Shown: positions 1-12,567 of the stretch, piece by piece
How positions within the stretch are numbered: position 1 is the stretch's first letter
Layout of the letters: each line of letters starts with the position of its first letter
From: Acanthosepion esculentum
Lineage: Eukaryota > Mollusca > Cephalopoda > Sepiida > Sepiidae
Length of the DNA stretch: 64,000 bases
NCBI GenBank assembly: GCA_964036315.1
Contig: OZ038485.1
Span: 77,959,460-78,023,459, forward strand
Direction: 5' to 3'
The notes under the pieces: generated by a model
Told to the model about the DNA's origin: nothing
What the model saw: the letters and a program-made list of their open reading frames with translations, nothing else
Database searches by the model: none
Made by a program: the position numbers and the translations under genes

Positions 1-3
1 TAA

Positions 4-108
4 ATATGTGGATCATTTGATAATGAAAAACGTTTAACCGCAAGAGAAGTCAATGAAAACTGGCTTGAATGGTGTCATTTCTGTACCAGCAACTGTTCTG
101 TCATTTAA
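4..108 (+). CDS. Possible last exon (fragment) of an upstream gene
   Basis: From base 4 an open frame of 34 codons reads to a TAA at 106-108. It is rich in charged residues (it contains EKRLTAREVNENWLEWC) and has a more coding-like composition than the A/T-rich sequence around it. The window edge cuts it, so no splice acceptor can be seen. The family is not recognised. It could be the C-terminal end of a plus-strand gene lying left of the window or a chance open frame in A/T-rich DNA. Confidence is low. Confidence 0.2.
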   Translation: MCGSFDNEKRLTAREVNENWLEWCHFCTSNCSVI

Positions 109-984
109 GTGTTTTTCCTTGGAGGAGTTGGTTTTTCTCTTTATTGGCTGGAAAATGATTTTTTTTCAATGTTTTGAATTGCAGATGTTTATAGCTGTTA
201 TGCAATAAGAATCTAGTTATTATAAGATTGTTGTAGAATAGTTTTTGAAGTTAGTCTGTTAGTGTTAACTTTTTTTTAATCAACTTTTTTTTATATTTTT
301 AATTAAAAAAAATTAAAAGCATGATATGAAAGTTGTAGTAAAAATTCAGAAAATTTTTTTAAAATCTTTTTTTTTTCCCAGGTACTTTGTCTTGATCTTT
401 ATGAAAATTATATTTTTGTTACTGGATTCATTTTTTGAGAAATTGGATTTTTTAAAATGAAAGTGAGCTAAGTAGCTATAAAAGTGGGAGCTCAGCAAGG
501 TTTACACTAATCAAACTAATCCTTGGTTTTTGTGTCTGGTATTTATGACAAAGAATTTTTAATTTAAAAAATTAAAATTGAAATATTCTTCTAAATTGAA
601 CCTTGATCTGCATTTATGCAAAAATGTGATTTAAAAAAAAAAAATTAACAAACTCGGGTTGGGGTCAGGGTTTTCGTAACATCAATTCTTAAATATTTGT
701 GGAAAAATATCCACTATTTTCATAAAAAAGGTGACACAAAGTAACGACGTATTTTAGCATTCATTCATTAAACTTTTACTTACGCTAGAAATTTTTTAAC
801 CCCTTTAAAAATTTTAATTTATCAAAAAACGTATGGTCATATTCATTCGAGTTATATTAAGAAAATATATTTTCTACAGAAATAGACGTTTTATTAGTAT
901 AGATAAGTCTTTACAAAAACTGTTTTAAGTATTCATAAAACTTTTTCAATTAATTTGCGAGTATAACTTCCATTAATCAATGCT
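109..984. other. A/T-rich intergenic DNA upstream of RRP9
   Basis: This stretch holds many T and A runs and no open frame or repeat that I can assign. It separates the possible exon at the left edge from the RRP9 promoter. Nothing functional is recognised beyond the two promoter-like motifs listed just downstream. Confidence 0.4.
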
Positions 985-995
985 TGCGCATGCGT
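985..995. promoter_or_regulatory. NRF1-like site in the RRP9 promoter
   Basis: TGCGCATGCGT matches the near-palindromic nuclear respiratory factor 1 consensus except for the last base. It starts 64 bases before the RRP9 ATG, in one of the few CpG-bearing spots of an otherwise A/T-rich flank. No TATA box is evident. NRF1 sites are typical of TATA-less housekeeping promoters, which suits a ribosome-biogenesis gene. The role is inferred from motif and position. Confidence 0.5.
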
Positions 996-1017
996 ACATC
1001 TCTTGAACTATTTCTCT

Positions 1018-1026
1018 CACTTCCGC
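1018..1026 (-). promoter_or_regulatory. ETS/GABP-like site in the RRP9 promoter
   Basis: CACTTCCGC is the reverse complement of GCGGAAGTG, which carries the GGAA core with the flanks favoured by GABPA-type ETS factors. It lies about 23 bases before the ATG and about 25 bases after the NRF1-like motif. An NRF1 plus ETS pair is common in promoters of animal housekeeping genes. It may fall in the 5' UTR or overlap the transcription start. Confidence 0.4.
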
Positions 1027-1048
1027 ATAGTAAGCGTGAGCTTGAATA

Positions 1049-1138
1049 ATGTCTTCTTTCTTCATTCGCAACGATAAGCCGCAGAAAAGGAAATTTAATG
1101 GCTCACAACGTGGCAAGTTAAAATCCTCTTCTACTAAG
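1049..1138 (+). CDS. RRP9: RRP9 exon 1
   Basis: Thirty codons start at an ATG with A at -3 and encode a short basic, Ser-rich N terminus (contains RNDKPQKRKF), plausibly nucleolar-targeting. The donor is AAG|GTAAGT, phase 0. It is too short to stand out as an open frame and was found by its splice signal and by frame agreement with exon 2. Confidence 0.85.
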
Positions 1139-4100
1139 GTAAGTAAGTGTCAGGCGATTTAGTAAGTTTAAAAGTTTCACATTTTATATTTTTCAAACTT
1201 CTGCTATGTACCCACGTGTTCCGAAACAACACGTTTCGGTTTGTGTACTTAGTTTTTTTTTAATATAAAAACTTGGTCTTCTCTTAACGTAATTCAATAA
1301 ATTTTCTTTGATCAAGAATTTTTTCCTCTCATAGTAGGGAAAAAGTTACATTTTTACTTTTTAGTTAATGATATCGATTTCATAGTATATAGTTTTTTAG
1401 CACGAACATAACATTTTTTTCTTAAGTCAATTACATACTTGTACTTGAGAAGAATCCGTTAATATTTTTTTTTACAATGAATTGAAAATTAAATATCTAC
1501 AACGTACTTTATTTCACGAATCTAGGAAATGATGTATTGCAATAAAATATAAATTTATTTGAAGAAGCCATAGATTACGATTTTTATATCAAATTATTTT
1601 TTTGCAAAGTCAAGAGAACAATTCATTTTTTTTTACAATGATATTCACTCTGTAAAAGGCTAAAGAGCCACTCAAAGTAAACTTTACAAAGTAAGAGGCA
1701 CAGTGTATGTGGGGAAAATAACGATTCTTGACCCATGACATGAACAGATTGTAATGTACTCAGTAGTGATTGGCGAAGCATCCTCTTGGGAGTTTGTTCC
1801 ACAAAGCAGAAGTTCGTGTGAGGAAGCTTTTCAAATGGAACTTGCATCTACCTCAATAATAGAATACGTCGGGAATGAGAATGGTTCACTTCAATGTGCG
1901 TGACATAACGGGTCTTAGCCGTGAAGGTTAGGACTGGTGAATTAAGGAGTGTAGTTCGTCTGAACACATTTTTTCATGGAGGTAGCAATATAGTTTGATA
2001 ATTTTTGAGTCCCTAGACTAGACCCACCCAATCAAAATCTTATTTTTAAAAAAAATTATTTTTAAATAATTTTAAAATGTTAAAGTTAACAAAAAGTATT
2101 CGCGTTAATTTTTCAAAATTTATTTTCTAATGGAGAGAGAGATTTTTTTTTTTTTATTTGTGTACAACTTTTCCAGCATGGATATGATAGGAATCATAAT
2201 TTATCATCAGTTTTTCTTTGATCTATTTTCCTTTTATGAGGTGCACAAACAATGAATTCTTTAGGTTACTCGATAAGGAGAAAATAAGGGAATTCTTCTC
2301 CACTTATTAGTTACTGTAGTGTACATTAATAATGTTCAATTTGTACAAATACTACACTACAGTGAGCTTTTTCTTGTTTTTAAAAGCATGATGCACACAG
2401 AACACATCACAGTATCCCACAAATTTCTTAATGCATAAGAATAAGATCATAAGTTTTAAAGAAAATTTGATTTCATACAATGTTTTTCCCCAGTTTTGTT
2501 TACTGTTTAGTTTATATGTCATTTTTAAACTGTTGTGTTATTTTTCAGAATCACAAAAAATCTTCCAATGCCAAAGATGAAGAAATAGAATCAGACAGGT
2601 GAGTGAATCTTTGCTTTGAATAGAAATGTACAGTGAATTGGTTAATAATTTATTCAATAATATTTCATGAAATTATGATCTCTCTTTCTCTGGTATTTTA
2701 GGACATGTTATTCAACATGTTTTCTTCTTACTATTCTCATTATTCTTATTGTTTTGCTGTTTGGGCTAATCCATTCTCTGGCTTTCTGCAGCTGACTTTG
2801 TCAGGTGCTGATTCTTACAATTTACATTTTAATAATCTTTAGTCTACTTTCTATTGTAATAGTGTTTTATTGTAGCATAAATACTGTTTAGTCAACTTGT
2901 ATTTCTTTTGTGTGTGGATGGCTTTCTGTCATATGTGTTTTTTTTTCTTCTAAAGTTGTGTGCATTTTGTTGTTGATTATTGCCTGTATTGCTTTGTTGA
3001 GGGTGATTAATGGTGTTTGACTCCAACAAGAGATACAAAAACATCTCTCATATTTATTGACAAACTACTTTAGAAAAATATATGATCAATTTGGGGGAAA
3101 AAATCAAGATGCAACAAAGATGACATATTGCATAACAAGACGTGGCTAGATATCAACTTGTCAAAACAGTTGTTTACGGATGAAACTCAAGCACTTTAGG
3201 AGAGCGCTCTAACAGATTTCACAATTACCATCAAACAAGTACATGTCCTTGACTTAGCTTACATCAAGGAAGATGCTGTGAAGATCCTACAACCACAGAC
3301 AGATATGAAAAATGATAGAAACACTCACAAAAATTACAAGTTTCAGTGAAAGTGAAGATGCACAAATCTCATTTACTAAAATCTAATAAACATATGTTCT
3401 TTCCCCCCAAAAAGGAGTAGTGAATACTTTCAATTTCATTTGTGTTATTTACACTAGTAATATTAGTTGTAATATTATCTTGAACATTGTCACACATTAA
3501 CATCATAAAAGAATGAGATTAAAAACCCTTTGAACAAAGAATAGTCATCTTGTCAGTTGATAAAAGTATTGCTGTGGCCTCTATTGATTAATTTCAATAT
3601 TAACTCCTGATGAACCAAACAGAAAGTAATAGGGACTGTAAATTAAAGAAGTACTAAAATCTAGCAATAGAAAAAAACTCCCAGATCCTGGATAAGAATA
3701 AAGATTGTTATACTTGCTATACACCCAATGTTAGATAAATTTACTCTACATGTACAAACTCTACAAACATTCATTCTCCATAACCCATTGTCAGTAGTAG
3801 ATGCTCCGTATAGCACCTGTCTATGTGATTTTAAGGAGATATAATTAATTCATTGTTCTATATAAGAATCAATATAACTCCCTCCAAGAGAAGTTCATTG
3901 GTGAAAAATAAAATTCACAAGATTTCACGACATAATTTCATTTGCAATGTACATAATTCTATTGCAGTTAGTATAGGTACCTCCACGAGATCGCTAAAAA
4001 AAGAGCATAGCATGATGAAAAAGATGATAAACTTGACGAAAACAAAATTTTATCGTCTAAATGTTTGTTATTATTAAGAGGAAAGATCAATGTTTATTTT

Positions 4101-5928
4101 AATTATTTGTAAAAATTTTCCTTCTTTTTAGAACAGTGAATTTTAATTTAAAAATACTTGTTTCTATTTGTATCACCGGAACTAGTAAAATAACACATAG
4201 AATTTTTAGCACATTTTTTTTTTGTACGACACACATTAATTTGGAAAATCTTGCAAAAATAAAAATAATTGTCGGATGTTAATGAAACTTTCAGAAACTA
4301 TTCACAGATGATCGAAATTATTATAAATCTTTTCTTTTATTAAAGTCATGGTAGAAATATTTTTTTTTTATATTTATCCCCCCCCCCCCAACTAATTTTA
4401 TGAAGACTCTAGAAATTTGATTGAGTCCACTTTAGTAATTACAATAGTTAAAAACACAAGGGTTTGAGGAATGCAAATCATGTTTTTTCTTGTTTTTAAT
4501 TGGACCTCTCTACCTGAAAATCAGCTCTTAATTGTAACATACAAAACTTAATAAAAGAAATATATTATTTAATTTCAAATGCTTTTAGTTGTTTTTATGA
4601 ATATGGACAATATTTTCTGAAAGCAAAAAAATTTTTTCAATGAAAAATGAATTTTTAATACAATTATTTGTTATTTTTTAATTATAATAGATTTTTACAT
4701 TTAAGTTGGTAAAATATAAAATTAGTTAAAAGCCGCATCCACTTTCGTAAATGACCTTATGAGATAGATCTTTTTTTACCACATTGTAAACTGTATCATT
4801 TTGACTTAATCAGAAGATCCGCAATAATTAAGAAATGTAATTTTGTGTTTATAATCAGGCTGTAATTATAAAGTACGGAAGACCAATCAGAATACAATTA
4901 AGTTGCATTATTTGAGTTAAGCATTGTTCTCTGCTGTTAAGACTTTTACTTTTGCGAAAAACGTGTGGAGAAGTTTATTTGATTTTTCAATTTCCACTGA
5001 GAAGGGTACCTAAAAGTATCAGTATCATCTTATGAAATTTATATGATCTTATTTTTATATTAATCTCATTTATGGTATTTTTTTCCATAAATGAAATATC
5101 AAAATTAATAATAAAATGAATGGAAATACAAATAACACAGTAAAATGTAGTAAATGTACATAAAATTATAGTATTTTATGTACACTTCTGATAAAATTTA
5201 ATAAGAACGGTACTTATAAATTAATTAGATACCTTTCTTATGAAATGTAATCTCACTCTTAACAGTCTTATTTTAATTTCTTTATAACATTTTCCATAAA
5301 ACATTGTAAATGTAAAGGTGAAAGCTAAGTACAAAAAACAAAAAAAAATTAGAGCGCTGAAAGTTTTCCTTAAAAATAACAAGGTAAATAATTTGTTCAC
5401 TTAAATGTAAATAATTTCACTCTTCTCCTTCCGTAGAACAAATTATCCTCACGGAATCCGTCAATATGTTATGACCTGCTTTGTTTTATTTTCACATTAC
5501 ATCTTTTCGGTGCAGAAGCTAAGTTAAGTTTGATTCAAAATATTTTAAATAAACATAATTTCTGATTTTCTTAAAATAAGTTTTGAAAAATGATAATTGA
5601 TATTTAAAAGAATTTCAAACTGAGATTTTTATTTTTTTTAAATGGAAAAAAATGGTTGACATGGTTGATTATTTGTCAATTTTTCTGACTTAAAAAAAAA
5701 CATGATTTTTAACAAAAAATTTTTGAATGTGCTAGGAACGATAAAAAAATGTAAAATAAATACCCCAAAATACTTTGATCTTTCCTCTTAATAATAACAA
5801 AGATAAAGTTTTGTTTTCATCAAGTTTGGTGTCTTTTTCATCATGCTATGCTCTTTTTTTTAGCAATCTCATGAAGGTACCTAATATAATACATTCCTTT
5901 TTGCCATCAATTTTGACAATACAGGTAC

Positions 5929-5962
<34 letters not shown>

Positions 5963-8900
5963 TCTATCTATATATATATATAGAGAGAGAGAGAGATAAA
6001 ATAAATGCAAAATGTCTGTGTGTCACACTTTTTCAATTAAATATCTTCTGGAATTGCTGCTACCCTCTTGCCTGGCGGTCGTACAGCACACAGCATCTTC
6101 AAACTTCCATTGGATTTGAACTACAATGAACCCCTATTTGCAATATCAAAAGAGGAATGAACTTAGCTAAGCTACTGGAAAAGACAAGCTTCCTTGTCTG
6201 GAATGAATGTACCATGGCACACAGGCAAGCATTTGAGGCCCTGGACAAAACTCTCAAAGACATTAGGCAGAATTCACAAATCATGAGAGGATCACTGTGA
6301 TACTCTCTGGTGATTTTAGACAAACATTAACAGCCATTGCAAAATGAACACCAGCTGATGAAATCAATGCTTGCGTGAAAAATCCTTACATCTGGAGCAA
6401 TGTTCAAAAGCTCAGCCTGAAAAGCATGAGAGTTAGAATTGCAGTTGACCTTGAAGCAGGAAGATTCTGTATATGGATATAATTGCAAAAATGTATGGAT
6501 GTTCATATATATATATATATAAAGGATTTATTGTAAAATATCTTCAGCAGAAAAAGAATGTTCATCTTGATGCCAAACTTTTAAGACTGAGGAACAAATG
6601 TCATAATCCTATACCCACCCAAGAGAATCAAATTTGCTTAAGAATAACATTTTACAAGTATTTTCCCCACTCAACAAACTCAACCTAAATATATTCACCA
6701 AAAATTGATACCTGGCAATTTATAATTTCGAGACAAGATATAACAATTTTACTCAATGTTTTTGTTTTTTATGGTTGCTCTATGTTCCAGCCTTTTTCAA
6801 GAGAATTTGTATTTGTCCAGTGTAATCATATAATTGGTTTACTATTTTTAATCTATTCTGTGGTCTATGGCACATAGTCATGGTACTTTCTGCTGATTTA
6901 TTTAATCCTACCAAGTGCCACTTCAATCTGAATTTTTTTTTTTTTTTTTTTTTACACCTTGCTTCCCATTATAAACTCAGTTATCTTCTCTTTTCATTGA
7001 CATGTTCTAGAACCTTCCAAAAGTACTAACTTAGGTACCTCCACGAGATAGCTAAAAAAAAAAAGAGCATAGCATGATGAAAAAGACGCCAAACTTGACG
7101 AAAACAAAATTTTATCGTCTAAATGCTTATGTTATTATTAAGAGGAAAGATCAAAGTATTTTTGTGGTATTTTTTTACATTTTTTAATCATTCCTAGCAC
7201 GCCCAAAATTTTCATTAAAAATCTTTTTTTGAGTCAGCAAAATTGACAGATGGCAACCATTTTTTCCATTTTATGAGATGACTTACTGAAAACTGTAAAA
7301 CAACTTCACAAAATTGAAGTTGCAATGAAATATGTAAATGAAATAAATGGTACTTGTAAAAATGTAGTAATGTTGCTGCTGGAAATGGCTGTGGATGGTG
7401 TTCAAATTTTTTAAATTAGTAAAAACGCTAATTCAAAATGATCAACATGTGTTTCGCATGAAGAATTTGCAATAATGAAATGGATGTTTAGCGGAGAACG
7501 CTTACACTCAAGCCACATAACGTTTTATTGCTTGTGGCCTTCCATACTTTTTAATTACAGCCATTTTAATGACTTTTATGAACACAAAATTACATTTCTT
7601 AATTACTGCGGGTCTTCTGATTGGATAAAGCGATACAATTTACAAAGCACTAAAATGATCTATCTCATAAGGGCATTTACAAAAGTGAATACCGGCTTTC
7701 AACTAATTTTATAATATTTTAACAACTTAAATGTAAAAATTTAAAATAATTAAAGAAATAACAAATAATTGTATTAAATTCATTTTTCATTGAAAAAAGT
7801 TTTTGCTTTCAGAAAATATTGTCCATATTCATAAAAACAATTAAAAACAAATAAAAGCATTTGAAATTAAATATTTTTGTTTATTGAGTTTTGTATGTTA
7901 CAATTCAGGGCTGATTTCCAGATAGAGGGGAAGTCCAATTAAAAAAAAATGATTTGCTTTCCTCACTAAACCGAATGCGACTGAATTTCTAGTTTTCATA
8001 AAATTAGGTGTGGGGGGGATAAATATAAAAAAAAACATAATTTCCATCATCTGTGAATAGCTTTTGAATGACTGTCCTTAAGACTTATTAATTGTCTTGA
8101 CAAATGAAGATAATACAGGAAACTGTCTCCTTTTCAGAATAGAAGGAAGCATTGTTTCTCATTGAGTCAAGTCAATTTTAGGTATAAAAACTGAATCTTC
8201 ATTTTTGCTGCCCAAGATAATTTCAGCTTTAACGTTGTGCATCCTAAGAACCTAACAGTGAGTCTTGTTGTATTAAGCCTTTTAGGTTGAGATTATGTAT
8301 GAGCATAACAAATGCACCAATTTTAAATTGCAATTCATGAGGGGTAATTCTAACACACTGAGCTGATTTAAAAATTCTGTTGGATAATTATGCCCAATTT
8401 CAAAACATTATGTATATGTTATATGTTATCCCCACCACTTTCTTTTTTGTAAAATAAATCCCTTTATCAATCATTTTTTTTATCAGAAGCTTACAATATT
8501 TTAAAATAAAGAAAAAGAATGTAATGAACTTGAATAATCAATGTTTAAAATGAGAGATCAGTATAAATTTGAAAGGAAAGTACATTAATTCTTAATGTTA
8601 AAGAATACAAAAAGAAATGTACATAAAAAAAAATATTTGGAATATAAATTAATGAAAAAAATCATTATTATACCCGATTTCTTTGTTAGGGAATTTTCAA
8701 AACATTATTACCCCCCCCCCTTTTTTTTTCTCTGAAAATGAATCCCTTTATAAATCTCAGAAGCTTAGAATATTTTATAAAAAACTTCTAAATCAGTCTA
8801 TATTTTTTATCAATATGGATTCATGCAAATATTTAATAATGTAATGAATTTGAATGGTCAAAATGTTTAAAATGAGAGGTCAGTATAAAATTAAAATTAT

Positions 8901-11900
8901 TTAAAGGAAATATATAGCGGTTGTCCTTTGAATCCAAGCATGACATATCTGTTTCTGCATCTCATCTGTGAACTCTGAAGTAGCAGCACAAAGTCTGGAA
9001 CAGTGGGAGCACTGAAAGTCCGTTGTTGTAATCACTGCTGACAATGACATTGATCTCTGGCAGTGGTGAGCTTTCGGCGTCGAGCATCCTTGAAGGTTTA
9101 CAGCAGCATTATGGATTGTGATTTGTGAATGTGGTTGATCACTGGTGCACTCCTCTAGTTCTTTGCATTTGAATTTGAACTCCTATATATATTCTTTCAC
9201 AGTGTCTTTGGATGGCCTTGGTTTCTCTTGCCCTACAAGAGATCTCCGTACAGCAGACATCTTGGCAAGTGGTGCTCTTCCATGTGGATGATACGCCCCA
9301 CTCATCGGAATTGGGCCTTAAAGAGCATGGACTTGATGCTTGAGGTTGGTATTGCGGTCCTGCTAGCAAATTCTGAGTATGGAACAGAGAGCTCACATAT
9401 GGAAGTTCTCCAGCTTCTTGATGTGCCTGTGGTACAGTGTCCAAGATTCGCAACCATATAGAAGAGAGAGAAAGACCACTGCATTGTACACACATCTTCG
9501 TAGTCAGATGAATGTGTTGGCTGAGCACTCTGTTGCAAAGTCTTCCTAATGCCTGACTTGCTTTGCTGATTCAGGCATCTGTTTCTTTGTCCAAGGAACC
9601 ATCACAAGAGATGGTACTTCCCAGGTATTTGAAATGCTCAACATTGGCAAGCTGTGTTATCAATGATGATCAGTGCTATGGTGTTTGTGTTTGGTGTGGG
9701 CTGATGAAGCACTTCAGTCTTGCTGAGACTTATTGTCAGGCTGAAGAGCTTGGAGGCATCAGAGAAGCGGTCCAGAATCAGCTGCAGGTTGAACTATGCA
9801 TGGGCCACTAGTGCACAGTCATCAGCAAAGAGGACTTCCTGGAGGTCGTCTTGGAGGCTCTTGGCAGTGAGGTGATAAAGGTCAAAGAGGGAGCCATTCA
9901 AACGGTAGTGAATGTAAACTCCCTGCTCCAGATCTTGGACAGTGTGGGACAGCATACAGAAGAAGACAATGTTGAATAGGACTGGAGCTAAAACACAGCC
10001 CTGCTTTACACCATTGCTGATCTTTCAAGTGTCTGTCATGTTACCACTGGAGAGGACATGTCATGGAAGAGCCTAATCATTTTCATGAACTTTGGTGGGC
10101 ATCTGATACACTCAAGGATTGTTCAAAGTGCTTCCCTGTTGATGGTGTCAAAAGCCTGGGTCAGGTCAATGAAAGCAGAGTATAGAGGCATGTTTTGTTT
10201 GATGCACTCTCTCCTGAAGTTGTCTCATGGCAAAAATCATATCAATAGTACTTCTGCCTGGCCTGAAGGTTTTCCTCAGAGATTGTGATGAGTCAGTTGA
10301 GGATGACCCTGGTGAAGATCTTTCCAGTGATGGAGAGAAGGAAATGCCTCTGTAATTTCCGCAGTCAGCTTTGCTACTCTTGTTCTTGTAGAGAGAGAAA
10401 GACACACAATCAGAGCATCATAGAAGTCATCTGGCATCTTCTTCTCCCAGATACTCTGCAGGGCATCATGAAATACCCCCACTCCTGGGCGTCTGGGGCT
10501 GCTACCTTGTAGATCTTGGTGGCATGGTGAGTGCATCCTGTATCAGCTGCTGCAGGATCTGGTTCAGTGCGTTTGTGTTGATCGATGGGGGTCAGTTGAA
10601 CAGGTTGCTGAAATGTTCTTGCCAGTGTTTGCTTAGACTTTCTTGGTCCTTGATCAAGGTTGTGCCATCTGAAGACAGCAGAGGAGAGCAGCCTGATGCA
10701 GAGGGACTGAAGACTGTCAGTGGGCTGAAGAATTTCTTGGCATTGTGAGTATTGGCGCCGTATTGAACTTCAGCCGCTCTGTCTTGCCACCACTGGTCTT
10801 GCATCGTGTGTAGATTGGACTGCACTTTGGCCGGGAGAGTCTTGAATCTATCATGTTTGGAGACGGAAGATGGATCGTTCTGCCATTCAATGTAGGATTT
10901 GTTCTTTGAAGGCGTGCTTTCTTGATTTTCTCATCATTCTGGACCAAGCCACTCTTTATGAGTTCTCGTCTTGGAGCTTTTTGTCAAGCAGCTGCTGAAA
11001 CTGGGAAAAGAAGGTCGAGTCTTTCATTGTGGCAACATTGTAGGAAACCCTAACAGTCTTGGGTTGGTTTCTGTGAAGTGCTGGTATGTGCAGCATCAGT
11101 ATGACCCCGACCAGCCTGTGGTCAGTCCAGCATTCAGCACTCCTCATGGTGCATTGACCGCGGGTGTATCCAGGTGGTCTTGTATTTATTAACCGTCCTG
11201 AATAAGGTGTTGGTAATGCAGAGGCCGTGTTCTGCACACTTGCTGAAGAGGAGTAGGCTGTTGTGATTGACTTTGCCTATTCCGTGTCTGCCGAGAACGC
11301 CTTCTCAGCTGTTGTAGTCTTTCCCTACTCAGGTATTGAAATCTCCAAGGGTGATGAGTTTGTCATTGGAGGGGTGGGTTGACTTGATAACCTGATCAAT
11401 ATGTTCATAGAACTGCTCTTTGGTGTCGTCTGGGCTCGTGAGCATGTGTGCGTACACACTGATAACTGTAGGTGCCATGATTTACTGAGGAGGATGCGCA
11501 GTTTCATGGGGCGTTCATTGATTCCAATTGGAAGAACTGATATGCTTTTAATGAATAATGAGTTGCTCAATGGACCTGTGTGCGAGGATTTTATAGTGAG
11601 AAGATCATTGCATGGGGGCAATCTCACTCTCTTGGCCTGGGAAGTATTGATCCAGTGGCACAGGGAACCGTTATGACTGGAGGCTGCAGTGGATGACCGG
11701 AACTTCTTTACATGTCACATTCATGCTCTAGGGCACTCCACAACACTTGCTGCCACCGCTTTCACAACCATTAAATTCACAGATGATCTCTTCCACTTGT
11801 CAGGAGTCAGTTTTCACATACAGTAGGGCTGATACGGCCCAAGCCTAACTTACTGCGGGTTTCAGACCTGTCAGCATTTTTACAAATAAATGTATTAAAA

Positions 11901-12513
11901 TTTAATTTAGTATTTAAAAAAAATTATTAATTAATGATCAAGTATAAATATGTGAATGTTTTATCTCGCTTTATTCTTTTGCCAAAATTACTTATTATTT
12001 AAGGATAATATTTGACAGTGCCTACAAAAAATAGCAATTTCATTTCTTTGATTTAGTAAATTTTTATTTTTCAGAAACTTAAAATACCTTATTTATAATT
12101 TTTTTTTCTAATGTTTTTGCTATTGTCTACTGGTGTTGTGCATATTTTCTAACATTTTTAATTCTAGTTTCATCTTGTTTGTAATTTTCGTTAATCTGAT
12201 ATTTATAAAAAATATTAATTTTATTGTTTATGTTTCTATTCTCGTTGTTGCTATTAGCTACCTTAGACAGAAAAAGCCTAATATGGAAATCCAACAACTG
12301 ATTAGGAAATTATGCTATTTAATTCTTGAAAGGAAGGTGAGAGGATGAATTATCGTGTGCTCACTTGAGGAAATTTTTAATAACACTTATTTTATATCTA
12401 AGAGGGCATTCACTAGAGAAATTAAGATGAGAAGAGTCGGTTGATTTTTCATAAGCAGAAGTTGTAAATGTATTATTACTAAAACCAATGAGAACATCTA
12501 AGAAAGGGGATTC

Positions 12514-12567
<54 letters not shown>

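Noticed and set aside
9228..11676. Plus-strand frames of 70-90 codons
   Set aside because: They are antisense shadows of the minus-strand LINE. The protein motifs (FADD, WTDHRL) are all on the minus strand.
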